NCBI GenBank assembly: GCA_028023455.1
Contig: JAQFVV010006353.1
Location: 1,922,001 to 1,986,000 of the forward strand
Reading direction: 5' to 3'
Source: Epiperipatus broadwayi
Taxonomy: Eukaryota; Onychophora; Udeonychophora; Euonychophora; Peripatidae
Length of the DNA stretch: 64,000 nucleotides
Shown here: positions 49,662-61,255 of the stretch, piece after piece
Layout of the letters: each line of letters opens with the position of its first letter
How positions within the stretch are numbered: position 1 is the stretch's first letter
The notes under the pieces: generated by a model
The model's input: the letters and a program-made list of their open reading frames with translations, nothing else
Databases searched by the model: none
Told to the model about the DNA's origin: nothing
Position numbers and translations under genes: made by a program

Positions 49662-49930
49662 TAACCTTTCAAATGCACTGCTGCGACTTTCTTACTCATC
49701 CTTTTTACCCTTCAAAGTTCTAAAAGAATGGTCAGGTATAGGCTCCACATTCAACATTATCCATTTTCAGGACCAGTCACTTCAGCAGGTGAGTTGTTAC
49801 ACTCTCCTTAGTGGATTATGACTTCCAAGACCACTACCCTGCTGTCCATAGCAACCGATGTCTTTCGGATGATCCGCTGAGTGCAGATCGAGCACGTTAA
49901 CCAATGTTAGGTTCATCCCGCAGTGCTGGT
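49662..49930 (-). rRNA. Isolated fragment of nuclear 28S rRNA (pseudogene)
   Basis: On the minus strand the sequence begins with GGGATGAACCTAACATTGG. It continues with ATGGACAGCAGG, GGAAGTCATAATCCACTAAG, GAGTGTGTAACAACTC-like, CTCACCTGCTGAA, CCTGAAAATGGAT, CCTATACCTGACC and GATGAGTAAGAAAGTCGCAG. These match, in order, an internal conserved block of eukaryotic large-subunit rRNA (GATGAACCTAACG...GACAGCAGG...GGAAGTCGGAATCCGCTAAGG...GTAACAACTCACCTGCCGAA...GACGAGTAGGAGGGCCGC). Many differences are C-to-T or G-to-A, so it is a decayed copy rather than a working gene. No 5.8S, ITS or further 28S is seen beside it. A 74-codon open frame over it is chance. It may be a retroposed rRNA piece or part of an rRNA-derived SINE. 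Confidence 0.85.
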
Positions 49931-50990
49931 TCATATAAAAGAATATAATTTTTTTTATGTAAATGAGAACAAAAACAAAATCAATACGTATGATTTGACC
50001 AAGATAATCTAGAATCAACAAATACTCTTACATAGCAATAATTATTAAAAAATTAAATTTTTGCATTATTACAAGTACTATTACAGTGCTAAAAATATTT
50101 GTTAAAAGTATATCAAGAAAATACGAAATAAATTTCTAAAAAAAAGGCCTGTTTTTATTTAATTTAATTAATACACAATTAAAAGCTAACTGTTTGCTAA
50201 CTAAGAATAAATCATCATTAGCAATTTTTCAAGATAACTATATAAAATTCAATACAGGAAAATGCAGAACAATAACAATAAATAGTAATAGTACAAACAT
50301 TAGTAGTAAAAGAAATTATGTTGAAAACCACTGAAGGGGAAAATATTTCATAGTATCCTTAAAATATTGCTTTAAATAAAATCATTTACTGAAGAAATTT
50401 TAAAAAAAGTTGATCAAAAAGTAATTCATTGCTTCACCGCACATAAGAGCACAATTTCCACCATCAATACTGAAGTTGCACCATAATATTAATATATTTT
50501 CTGCTTTTTTATTCAATCCATTGACACTGATCAACCCATATTAATCCTGGATGGTTTTCTTTTAGCTAACAATAGCTAGATACCCATTTACTGATCAATA
50601 CAGAATGATTGATCGATAGATTAATAATAATCTAGCTATGGCCAAAGCATGTTTTGACTTGAAAATATTTCATTAAATTCAACTCACCAGACTTGACTCC
50701 CAATTAATGGCAGATAGAGATATTAACAATTGGACAGCCAGGCTTCTTATCCAAATTGACTGCCTAAAAACTTACAGAACCATTGACAATATGTTGAACA
50801 GAACAGTAATAGGTGGAAACTGCTTAAAAACACATGATATATATATATATTAAGGATAAGAATAATTATATATATTTGAAGATTAGGCAAAAGATAGGAA
50901 GGTTTAGCAAAAGTTCACTTAGAATGATATGTGTAACTAACTTAAGTGACCACTAAACATCACATGATCACCATTTCTTATGCTTGCTCA

Positions 50991-51363
50991 TAACTGTTAT
51001 TAAAACCAGATGAAACTCTCCATACAGTAATGCCACTCCGTGCAAGCCAGAGTAATCAATGGATGTCAGAAGGCTTGTGCATAAAATCCCTATCTAGTGC
51101 CTAGTCATCCAATATCCCCAGACTAGTTTCTAGCTTGCGGCTTTTGTCAATGAGGAACCTTGGATCTAAGATCTAGGCGCAGTGCTCTCAGATCCAAGGC
51201 TCCTCACTGATAAAAGCCACAAGTTAGAAACTAGTCTGGGGATATTGGATGAGTAGGCATTAGATAAGGATTTTATGCACAAGCCTTCTGGCATTCATTG
51301 ATTACTCTGGCTTACACTGAGTGGCACTACTGTATGGAGAATTTTGCCTGTTTTAATAACTAA
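50991..51363. mobile_element. Foldback element, most complete copy of its family
   Basis: About 370 bp, nearly all self-complementary. The outer arms run from GTTATTAAAACCAGATGAAAC through CTCCATACAGTAATGCCACT and AATCAATGGATGTCAGAAGG to ATCCAATATCCCCAGACTAG, and the complement returns from 51235 to 51363. The loop holds a second stem (CCTTGGATCT / AGATCCAAGG) giving a branched hairpin. Other copies: 42318-42676, 26187-26437, half copy 61963-62081. No coding capacity. Confidence 0.85.
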
Positions 51364-52224
51364 CTTATATGCAGATAATTTTCTTCATTGTCTTCAACAG
51401 TAATTTAATAATCATAATTTATATCCTTTTATTTTTAGATATTGTGTATTACTTTACTATGCAAACATTCCCCCCCCCCTTGTTCTGTGTTTTTTATATG
51501 CCTACTAATATTATCATTTTTTTTATATTTAATCTCCATATCTCCTCCTTTGGCATAACCGTTTGTAATTGTTTTATTTATATAAAGAATTTATTTAATT
51601 ATTATTTTTTATATGCTTGTTTTTTTATTATATATATCATTAAAATAAAATTAAAGTAAAATAAAATTAATTAATTTGAAATTTTCTAAAAACAGTAATG
51701 CAGATATAATTTTTATAAAATTATATTATTTCCAGTAAATGATTTCAAGTTAATAATTTTAAAATGTCAGTATTTATGTAAATTTAATTTATAGTTTTAA
51801 AAGTAAAGTTATAAAATGTTACTAATATTATTTTATAACTGTAAAATGAAAAAAAAAAAAAAGAAAAAAAAAAAGGTAAATACTATAAATTATTTAAAAT
51901 GTTTTCAAAGCATCCCACTAGATGGCAAAAGAATAAACTAATAAAAAAAAATTTATAGGAATGTTTCGATAAAGCTGATTAAAGAAAGAAAAATACTATT
52001 GATGCGGACAGTAAATAAATAAGTAGCGATATTAATTATTTAAATAAATATTGAGTAATATCACTATAGATGCTATATTTAAACAATAAAATGATACTCT
52101 CATATGATGACAATATAGGAAGAATATTTTCATCATCTTTTGAAAAATGAAAACAATTCTTTGTATTCCTAAAAGTGGAAAGATTGCAGATACTTGGAAT
52201 TGTTTGAAAATATGGTAATGATAA

Positions 52225-53280
52225 GTTATCTTCAAAGAAATCTACTATATAGCTTTGTATAATTAGAAAACACTATAGACAAGGTTTTTGTTAAAAGGCA
52301 ACTGCAAGAACTGCAATAGGAACAAAGGTGAATTTTACTGATTTGATTAAGGCATTTGATTCTGTTAATAATGTTAATAAGACAGAATCGTAACATTGAA
52401 ATTAGTTGGTTGTCCATCAAAGTTTATTCATATTATGTATCATCCATATGATGGAATGAAAGGAAATATTGTTATTACAAGTGAAAAATATGATGCATTG
52501 AAATTAAAACTGATATTAAGCATGATGTGTTCTAAATCCAATTTTATTATCAATTCTTATGAATTATCTTTGGAATTGTTTTTAAGGAGATTAATGAATC
52601 AGGGATCAAGGTAAAATATAGGATTGAGGAGAGAAATTTTTAACTAGAATTGTTCAAAAACAAAAACTTCTTGAATTATTGATATATTGTATGATGATAA
52701 TTATTCTATCTTGCCAATTACAAAACATATTTAACATTTTGAATTCAACATATAAAAACTTTGGTTAAGCAATATTTAAAAATTCAAGTTGTTTATTGGT
52801 CAATGATAAAAAAGAAATCCTCAGTAAGGGTTATCTTGGATGGACGCCAACTTGAAAATGTCAAATGATTTTAATATCTTGGTAATTTTATAGGCGGTAT
52901 GGATTTAGATACAGAAATGTAGCACAGATTCATAATGTGGTACTACTGGTCTAAATAATTTAAAAAATGAGATACTTTATTAGTGAAATAAATAATGCCA
53001 CTAAACTAACTGCATATATTATTCTACTTATAAAAATGTGACTCAAATCCCTCAATCAGTATAACATAAAAACATTAACAAATTTCATTTAAGGATATTT
53101 CATAAAATTCTAAAAATGAAATAGCAAGATCATAAGACAATTATTTGAAAGTGAGATATGGTAGAGTCCACTGTTACAAAATTACATTTTTGTTGGATTG
53201 AATATAGAAACAAATAAACAAGATTTCCAAAAATACTTTACAACAAATTTGGCTGAATAGGCAAAGATATGATCATCAAT
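52225..53280 (+). pseudogene. Decayed non-LTR reverse transcriptase (different family from the 18-kb RTE)
   Basis: No long frame survives, but the order of RT landmarks is clear when frames are changed. RQLQEL is followed by TDLIKAFDSVN (RT motif A, catalytic D retained), then KLVGCPSKFIHIMYHPYDGMK (the palm segment common in RTE-like and related elements). Next come a degraded YDD-like box near 52690 (ILYDDNYSIL), GRQLENVK with YLGNFIGG, IKTLTNF, and finally STVTKLHFCWIEYRNK with RFPKILY, which corresponds to the C-terminal arm usually read as LRWAGHxxRM...RLPK. Many stops and at least three frameshifts show it is old and inactive. The N-terminal endonuclease is missing. Family assignment within non-LTR elements is uncertain. 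Confidence 0.75.
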
Positions 53281-53589
53281 ATATATTATAGAAACAGATA
53301 TTATTTACACAATGTGTCATGGTGAAAAGAAGATTGGCTTTCTCTCCAAGCCACTTACAGGATCATCTACTAATCATCACTTGTATTGAATGGGGGAATA
53401 CTTAAGCTATTTGTCGCAAATATCATAAGGCACTAACATGTCTGGATCATGAGTTACAATGTAAAATGTGACATTGTTATTATATCTTAACTCCATCACT
53501 AAAACAGCATTTATTATATGGTGACATAATTTAGTTCAATCAATCAATCAATCAATAGTATTCTGTCCAGTGGATATGTTAAGAGAGCA

Positions 53590-54745
53590 GCCAAACTACA
53601 CATTCATTCATTTCTACTCAATTCCCTGCGTTGCACAATTATTCATTTTAACATATCTCTTCCCATTCATATATTATTGAACAAGGTCAATCTTTTTCAT
53701 CCTTTCTTTTTGTTTCCACTCATCAATTTCCTCTGAAACATTATTCATTAGTTTTTTAAAATATATGTCCAATTTAGTTCATCTTTCTAGTTCTAATTTC
53801 CTCAGTCAATCTTCTTTTTTCATTTTCAAAATTTTTTCATTTATTATTTTATTCATTCAAGTAATATACATTAAGGTTATAACCTTAAGACTATGTGACT
53901 AGATGCATCAGTAGAAACCTCTACAAATCTTAACACAAGATTAATGACTTTAGAAGACAAGAGCGACCACTCTTAGATTCGACCTACATTCTAAGTATAT
54001 AGGCGAATCTAAAGCATTTTGATTTGGGAGCGTGAAGCTATTAACTACTCCACTGATTAAGTTCACAATTTCTATACAAGCTAACATACATGAACTCTTT
54101 CAATTTACAGTGAGTCTGTGTGACGCTCTTATAATTAGAAATCTTTTGAGACAATTTAAAGTTGTAATTAATAATTCGTTAAGCACATACTCATTACCTA
54201 AGTAATATATATTAAGGCTATAACCTTAAGACTATGTGCCTAGATGTGACAGTACGGACCTCTACAAGTCTTAACACAAGATTAACAACTTTAAAAAACA
54301 AGAGCAGCCACCCTTATATTTGACCTACTTTTTAATTATATAGGCGAATCACGCTCTGAAATCAAAATGCTTTAGATTCGCCTATATAATTAAAAAGTAG
54401 GTCAAAGATAAGAGGGGCCACTCTTGTCTTTTAAAGATGTTAATTTTGTGTTAAGATTTGTAGAGGTCCCTATTGTCACATCTAGACACATAGTCTTAAG
54501 ATTATAGCCTTAATATATATTATTTAGATAATGAATATGCATTTAATGAATTATTAATTACAACTTTATTCATCCAACTGATTTTTTCCATCCTTGACCA
54601 TGACCACATTTCAAAGGCTTCTAATCTATTCCTAATTTTATTAAACCATTATCCACTTTTCACAACCATACAATAAATAAACTCCACACACAGCATTTAA
54701 TTAATCTTCAAAGGTCCACAAATGTTTTAAGACATGAGCTTGTCT
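53590..54745 (-). pseudogene. Non-LTR reverse transcriptase C-terminal relic, split by a foldback insertion
   Basis: On the minus strand, the piece at 54567-54745 reads RNRLEAFEMWSWSRMEKISW, the conserved post-RT arm of many non-LTR elements (usual form LEAFEMWCWRRMxxISW). The continuation at 53590-53880 carries KRRLTEEI-like and IGHIF residues of the same arm. They are separated by about 690 bp of an inverted-repeat element (53884-54566). A related, uninterrupted piece of the same family is at 11040-11420. Frameshifts and stops throughout; inactive. Confidence 0.7.
53884..54566. mobile_element. Foldback element inserted into a reverse-transcriptase relic
   Basis: Long inverted repeats: the segment beginning AAGTAATATACATTAAGG and running through a CTCTACAAATCTTAACACAAGATT block recurs inverted toward 54420-54540. 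A second palindrome centres near 54350 on ATATAGGCGAATC / GATTCGCCTATAT. Internal blocks (ATATAGGCGAATCTAAAGCA, TTGTAGAGGTC) are shared with the foldback at 31858-32664, so the two are related. The host sequence on both sides reads TTTATTCATTCA / TTTATTCATCCA, a probable 10-12 bp target duplication. No coding capacity. Confidence 0.75.
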
Positions 54746-55431
54746 GAGTTACGAGTAACAACATGAAATATGACAATGTTTTCATATTTTAACTATGACG
54801 AAACTATGCATTAACATGGTTTTAAATTGAAACTGCTACTTAAATCTTTGAAATGTCTGGCAGTGAAACCAAATCATTTGCAAGATTTTGTGCTCACAAG
54901 AAGAGCATTGAAAATAATCCAACAAAGAAACAAAGCACATTTGCTGCATTTCAGGTCATAACATGAGATCCAGACAAAGTAATACTTTAAAAACATGCGG
55001 GGAATAGTTCAACTACTTTACTATAAAACACATTTGTTGATTCAGAGATCAGATTGCAGCAATTGGAGAGAGAACCAGTTTCCTTTTCATTGGGATATAT
55101 GAAAAAAATAAGATAATGAGGCACATACAGAATGGAGTTTTGAGATACCATATTGTTAATAGATTGCCCATCATGACCTACATTAAAAAAACTAAAAACA
55201 ACTTCATATTTATTATTTGTTTATCATATATTGATGGTAATTATCAACAAACCATTGAAATATGGTCTAATAAGTGGCTGAATGAATTTTAAAAAAATCT
55301 ATGCTCAGTTGCGAAAAGCAAAAAAAGGTTTACTTTGGCCACTTGAACAAACTTTTGCATTCCACCAGTAATATTGAAGTTCCAAGTCACATGATATTAG
55401 AAATATTAATTCTTCATATGTAAATAAAAGG

Positions 55432-55960
55432 ATTTAAATTCAGGATTTCTCAGTCTATTCTTCCTCCACTTTACTACAAACAACCAATCCAAATGGCCAC
55501 ACCCATGCCAAAGACATACATGATCCCCAATATACCTTTTTATACAGAACCAGCACTCATCAATTGATCCAAATCATAATCTCCCATACATATATACAAT
55601 CAGTGCTTGACATATATTAAGATAGTAATCCCTCAAACTTTAATGGACAGGCTTTAATCCTCTCACCTTTCCAAACAACTATTCAACTGTCCATTTCATT
55701 GAAGAACCAATTATGGAATCTCAAACTCCTTGTTGGATTTGCTATTATAGTCATACCAATGTAGACATTATTTTAATCTAACCTCTCATATTGTCAGACA
55801 TTATGTAACCATATATATTAATAGGAGAGGAATGGGCTGAACATATACTAAGATGTAATCTATTTCTGAAGCAATATGTAATTCTAAGACAATATGTCAT
55901 TTCCTTAGATTGAATGTTTCCTACATATGTAAATAGAAGGATTTGAATGCAAGGATTTTT
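55432..55960 (-). repeat. Inverted unit heading a tandem array of the SINE-like repeat
   Basis: Minus-oriented copy of the unit that recurs in plus orientation at 55970-57480. It starts TTCAGGATTTCTCAGTC and ends in the segment 55835-55955, which is the reverse complement of 55965-56065. The junction forms a palindrome around 55960. Confidence 0.75.
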
Positions 55961-55965
55961 CAGAT

Positions 55966-57480
55966 CTCTCTATTTACATATATAAGAAACATTCAGTGTA
56001 AGAAAGTGATGCACTGTCTTAGAATTACATATTGCTTTGGAAATAGATTACATCTATTCAGTCCATCTTTCTCCTATTAAGTATATATGGATATCCAATG
56101 ACCGATAATATGATGGGTTTGATCAACATAATGTGTGCATGGGTATGATTGTAATATGAAATCCAATAAGAACTTTGAGAATTCCATCATCAGTTTTTCA
56201 ATGAAATGGACAATTGAATAGTTAGAAAGGTAAGATTAAAGCCTGTCCATTAAAGTTTGAGGAATTGCTATTTGAATACAAGCCGAGCACTGATAGTATA
56301 CATGTGTGGGAGATTATGATATGGCCCAACTGATGATTACTGGTTTTGCATGAAATACATATATTAAGGATCGTGTATCTTTTTTGCATGTGTGTGATCA
56401 TGTATATCAGTAATTTGACACAGAATGGAGGATGGAATAGATTGAAAAATCCTGAGTTCAAATCCATCTATTTACATATATGGGAAACATTCAGTGTAAG
56501 TAAATGAACTACTGCCTTAAAATTACATACTGCATGGAAAATAGATTACATCTTAGTATAAGTTAAGTCCCATCTCTCTCTTATTAATATATGTGAATGC
56601 ATAATGACCAATAATATGAGAGGTTAGACTGACATAATGTCTACAAGGGTATGACTATAATATCAAATCTAACAAGGGTTTTGAGAATTCCATCATTAGT
56701 TTTCAATAAAATGGATAGTTGAATAATTGGAAGAGCGAGAAGATTGAAGGCTGTCCATTAAAATTTGAAGAATTGCCATCTTAATATAAGCCAAACCACT
56801 GATAGTATAGATTAGTGCTGGTTCCACTGAAATATATATATATTTGGGATCATGTATCCTTTTCACATGTGTTGGTTATATGTATCAGTTGCCTGAGATA
56901 GAATGGAGGATGAATAAACTAAAAATTATATATTCTAATCCCTCTATTTACATATATAAGATATATTCAGTATAAGAAAATAACACACTGCTTTATAATT
57001 ATATATTACTTGGGGAAATAGATTGCATCTTAGTATAAGTTCAGCCCATCCATCTCCTATTAATATATATGAATACATAATCTTCGATAATATAAGGAGT
57101 TAGATTGACATAATGTCTACATAAGTGTGACTATAATATCAAATCTAACAAGAGTTTTGAGCATTTGATCGTCAGTTTTTCAATGGAACGAACAATTGGA
57201 TAGTTGAAGGGGTAAGATTAAAGCCTAACCATTAAAGTTTGAGGAATTTCTATTTTAATACAAGCTGAGCACTGATTGTATATATGTGTGGGAGATTATG
57301 ATATGGCCCAACTGATGAGATTGGTTCTGCACAAAATATTTATATTGTAAATCATGTAGGATCTTTTTTGCACGGATGTGGTCATGTGTCTCGATAGTTT
57401 GCAATAGAGTGGAGGATAAATATAGACTAAAAATCCTAAGTTCAAATCCCTCTATTTACTTATATAAGCAACATTCCATA
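55966..57480 (+). repeat. Three head-to-tail units of ~490 bp of the SINE-like repeat
   Basis: The marker CTATTTACATATAT followed by AAACATTC-like sequence occurs at about 55972, 56467, 56943 and 57452, giving spacings of roughly 495, 476 and 509 bp. Each unit contains ATGTCTACA..GG(G/T)TATGACTATAAT, TCAATGAAATGGACAATTG, AAGCCTGTCCATTAAAGTTT, AAGCCGAGCACTGAT and CTGAGTTCAAATCC. Tandem direct arrays are unusual for a SINE and suggest amplification by unequal exchange. Confidence 0.8.
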
Positions 57481-59612
57481 TGAACAAATGACATACTGCC
57501 TTTGAATTACATATTAACTCTTTATATTTGTAGTGAACTGATACTTGGTTTGTCCAATCAGAATTCTGCATTTGTTGCACATAGATATTTTCTTAAAATT
57601 GTTCATCTGATTTGATGATGATCATAGCTCAGTTCTTTCACTTCCAATAGACAATCTTTATTTGATATCCCAAGGGTCAAATTATTCAATAATAATTACT
57701 ATTAGCAATGCTTGAGTATCAGACTTCAAAGCAACAAAGATGTTCAATTGTTATTACTCAATTAGTGATGCAAAAACATTGTTTACACATGTACTAAGTA
57801 TGTATATACTATAATGGGATGGAGTACGGAAAAGATATGAACCTGGGGTGATGAAAAAATTATCATCATACTCAATCAATTTAAAATGAAATATTTACAA
57901 AAAGTATTTAATAAAAAATATAAGTAATGTTATGTATTAAAAAGATCATGAGATCAACAGATCGCTGAGATCAGCCAGCTAGATCAGAAGAGATCAGTTA
58001 ACTCCTTAGAGCAACTATAAGTATAATTAAATAAATCAACCAGCATTATCAATAAGTAAATAAAAGTATGAGTACTACCCAAAATACCCATTCATCATCA
58101 TGATGATAAACAATAAAATAAATCAACAGTTAATCTGGTGACTGGATTGAAAATGGGTCTTCTGTAGACCAGGCTAACTTTGAGCCATTGCCAGCTTGGG
58201 GCAATTATTTAACCATTAAATTTGAATGCACACCTTAAGTGCTAATCCAACAGAATGCATAACCAGAAAAATCTAAACAATAATGCTGGGATATTAAAAA
58301 ACATGCTAATCATCATCAATGCTCTGGCCACTTAGTACATTAATGTACTGGACCACTATAAACTTAATTTCTAAGAGACTAAACTAAATAAAATAAAGTG
58401 CATGGGCTTTGAAGAATATAATTTTAGTGCCATTTCAGAATATATCAATCATCATCATCATCATCATCTGGATCCCCCTTAAGCACTAATATACATTTCC
58501 AGTAATATATCAGCCATTATTGCATGAATCTAGCTCAGAAGAACACAAGCTCTGTTACTGTTATGAGATCAAGAGAGGATGGAATACAATCTTAACAATT
58601 GAATAGGTTTATTAACAATGAAAAAAAGATTTTAAGTATCTATTGGATATGGTTCTACAATTAGAAGCCTTCTGATTTTGATTAACATACAATAAAAAAA
58701 TTTATCACATTTGTGATTTACAAAATTACTATACACAATTCAAGTTATTTATTATGGTTTACAATATTTCTTAATGGGTTCTCATATATATATATAATTT
58801 ACACAGATGGGTAATACATTAGTTTACAATGAATACATTTAAACTGTAAAAAAAGATTAAAATTTACATATGTCCTATTTGACATATTGACACATATACA
58901 CACAGAGACATATGGTGTGGCATAATAATTTCTGAACATCTTTGAATTGTTATATAAAGTATAATAAATGATTAAAATATTATATTTTAATGATACAGAT
59001 ATCTATTAACATATGTGTGTACATAGAAATGTATGTGCACACTATGTATATACTACATATTCAATTTGATACAATAATAAAAGATTTAAATATATTTTTT
59101 ATATAAATGCACTCATATAACATGCGTAAATAAAATTATAGATGATATCAATTAATTATAAACACTCTCATAAAAAGTTTCTTTCCCTAAACAAAATAAA
59201 ATCTTTTTTTTTTGACCACTGATAAAAGTTAAATCCTTCAGCAGGTATATTCTATTATTTAATATCTTTTTAACAGATTATTCTAAAAAAGATTTGATTT
59301 TTTATCAGGTTTCTACTTTTTTTTCAATTAAAATACGTTCAGATTTTAACAGACCATTATTAATTAATTATAACGATTTTTCTAAATTAAATATAAAAAT
59401 GTTAAAATGTCTTTTTGTTTTCTTAATAAATGATTTTAAACAAAATCATCATATATTATATATCTCACTATAGAATGTCATTTCAAAAATAAATTATTTT
59501 AAAAAAACTTATTAAAATTTTTATTCATGTTATATATAACACTACTATAGGTTGCCTTTAATTACTCATAACATCTTATAGTTTAAATATTAGAAATTTT
59601 AAAACAACTCAC
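57481..59612. other. Non-coding AT-rich DNA
   Basis: A slightly less AT-rich stretch at 57950-58260 and CATCAT runs (58449-58467). No gene, exon or known repeat recognised. Confidence 0.5.
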
Positions 59613-59784
59613 TTTTGTATATACATTTATCATGCTTCTCTGCATACAGATAAACAGCAGCATACATATACCAATTCTTCAAGCTTTCTCTAGGTAAGCT
59701 TGGTTCTCGTGATTGTTTGTCATCATCATCATCATCATCAGAAAAATAGTCCAGATAATTGTCAGCATCAGGAAGAGGTACAAT
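59613..59784 (-). other. Coding-like segment of unknown identity, possible exon or gene relic
   Basis: The minus-strand frame is open from just after a TGA at 59785-59787 to a perfect donor-like A|GTGAGT at 59613/59612. It reads IVPLPDADNYLDYFS, an Asp run (seven D, from the ATC trinucleotide repeat), KQSREPSLPRESLKNWYMYAAV and YLYAEKHDKC. Composition is less AT-biased and more protein-like than the surroundings. Upstream, the same frame has CSGRQLANSGQNEAHGMPTN before the TGA, which could be a decayed CGA. No acceptor AG is evident after the TGA, so it is either a relic or an exon with a start I have not found. I do not recognise the family. It does not look like an Ig domain. Confidence 0.35.
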
Positions 59785-60599
59785 TCAGAGATTTGTTGGC
59801 ATGCCATGAGCTTCATTCTGTCCAGAATTGGCAAGTTGTCTTCCAGAACACTTTTAAGGCTATGAATTTCAACACAAAGAAGTGGGTAATTTTTCTCCAT
59901 GTGAATTCAAACTCCACCCATTGAACTGATAGACTGCTGCTGGATCTCCTGCCTTGACCTCAGCTACATCTCATGGGAGCTCTGTATAAATTTGCCAGCC
60001 AGCTCTCTGGCCAACTAAAACCAACTGCTGCTAACTTCAATAAGCTGCAACAAAATATTAAAATGAGACTCTTCTGGCCAGCTTTTACAAAAACTGTTCT
60101 TTTCAAAACTATTATCCAGACTGGAGCTGATATTTTTATCAGCCCTTTTATAGAATCATCTAAGATGATAACACCTTGATGGAAACAGTTTTTTTTAACT
60201 CTCTAATTCCATTTGAAAACAAGCTTGACATTTTTATCAAAGGGTGATATACATGTTTTTACCTAGGGGATTTCTAATAGATAGAAATTTTGTTCAATTA
60301 ATTTAAAAATTTCAAAAATACCATACTTGTTTTTAAATTTCAAAATCAGAATAATAATAATAATACAATATTTATATTTATTCAGACCTTTTTAAAAGTT
60401 TAATTTATAACAAAATTTTATTTTAAATCAGAGTTATTTAACTCTTTACAGTCATTATTATTACAAGTGAAATGTAGAAAATATCTAAAAAAATTAATGT
60501 CTGTGTTTATTTCTATTTTTCCTTTCAACTTTATATACATTTGTTCACACACATTATATTATGTGCCATATAATAGACTTGTTATAATATATATCATTA

Positions 60600-61148
60600 A
60601 AAACCAGCAACACTTAGACTATCCCAATAACAATAACAACCATCAATCTCAATCTGTTGTCATGGCAACCCCTTTTTAATAATAAAGGTGGAATTCCATC
60701 TTTATTAATGGTCCAATATACTTATATAGACACTAAAGATTGCAACTTGACCACAGAGACTGAAATTATTGATACAAAAAGTTTAAATAAACCTTTTTAT
60801 ACAGGTAAACATAACCTGTTCTGAATGCAGACTAATAAACAGTCAATTATAACATTACAAACTATAATTATAAATTTCAAATTGCACCCAAAGTATTACT
60901 TAAATAATAAATGTAATAATGCTCAAGGCTAAATGGGTTTATAAGTAATCATTAAAAACCAGTCAACAGTTAGACAACTCTAATAGCAATAACAATCAAC
61001 AAATTTAAACCATTGTCAAGGCAACCTTCTTTTAACAATAAAGGTGGAATCCCACCTTTATTAATGGTTCAATATACTTATATACACACTAAAGGTTGCA
61101 ACTTCACCATAGAAATTGAAATTAATACAAAGAAGTTTAAATAAACCT
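60600..61148 (+). repeat. Direct pair of a dispersed ~200-bp repeat
   Basis: Two copies, 60600-60810 and 60955-61148. Each has AACAATAACAA, TTGTCA(A/T)GGCAACC, a small palindrome AATAAAGGTGGAAT..CCA.CTTTATTAA, CAATATACTTATATA, TTGCAACTT.ACCA and AAGTTTAAATAAACCT. Inverted relatives: 11892-12094 and the shorter 2160-2250. Possible MITE; family unknown. Confidence 0.75.
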
Positions 61149-61255
61149 AAATGCCTTTTCTGAGGAACTCCTACATCAGTCTGCCAATCATAATCATTGT
61201 GGGAAGTCATGTGCATAGTAAATGTTTGGTTCTCACTTACTGATCAATTTTTGCG

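Noticed and set aside
49797-50021. 74-codon minus-strand open frame
   Set aside because: It overlies the 28S rRNA fragment; the DNA matches rRNA in order, so the frame is accidental.
55432-57480. CRISPR-like array
   Set aside because: Units are ~490 bp direct repeats with no short repeat-spacer pattern, in a eukaryotic genome.
59613-59784. The coding-like segment as the missing upstream exon of the Ig gene
   Set aside because: Its donor is in the compatible phase, but the sequence has no Ig A-B strand features, and the cysteine-to-tryptophan spacing would be short.
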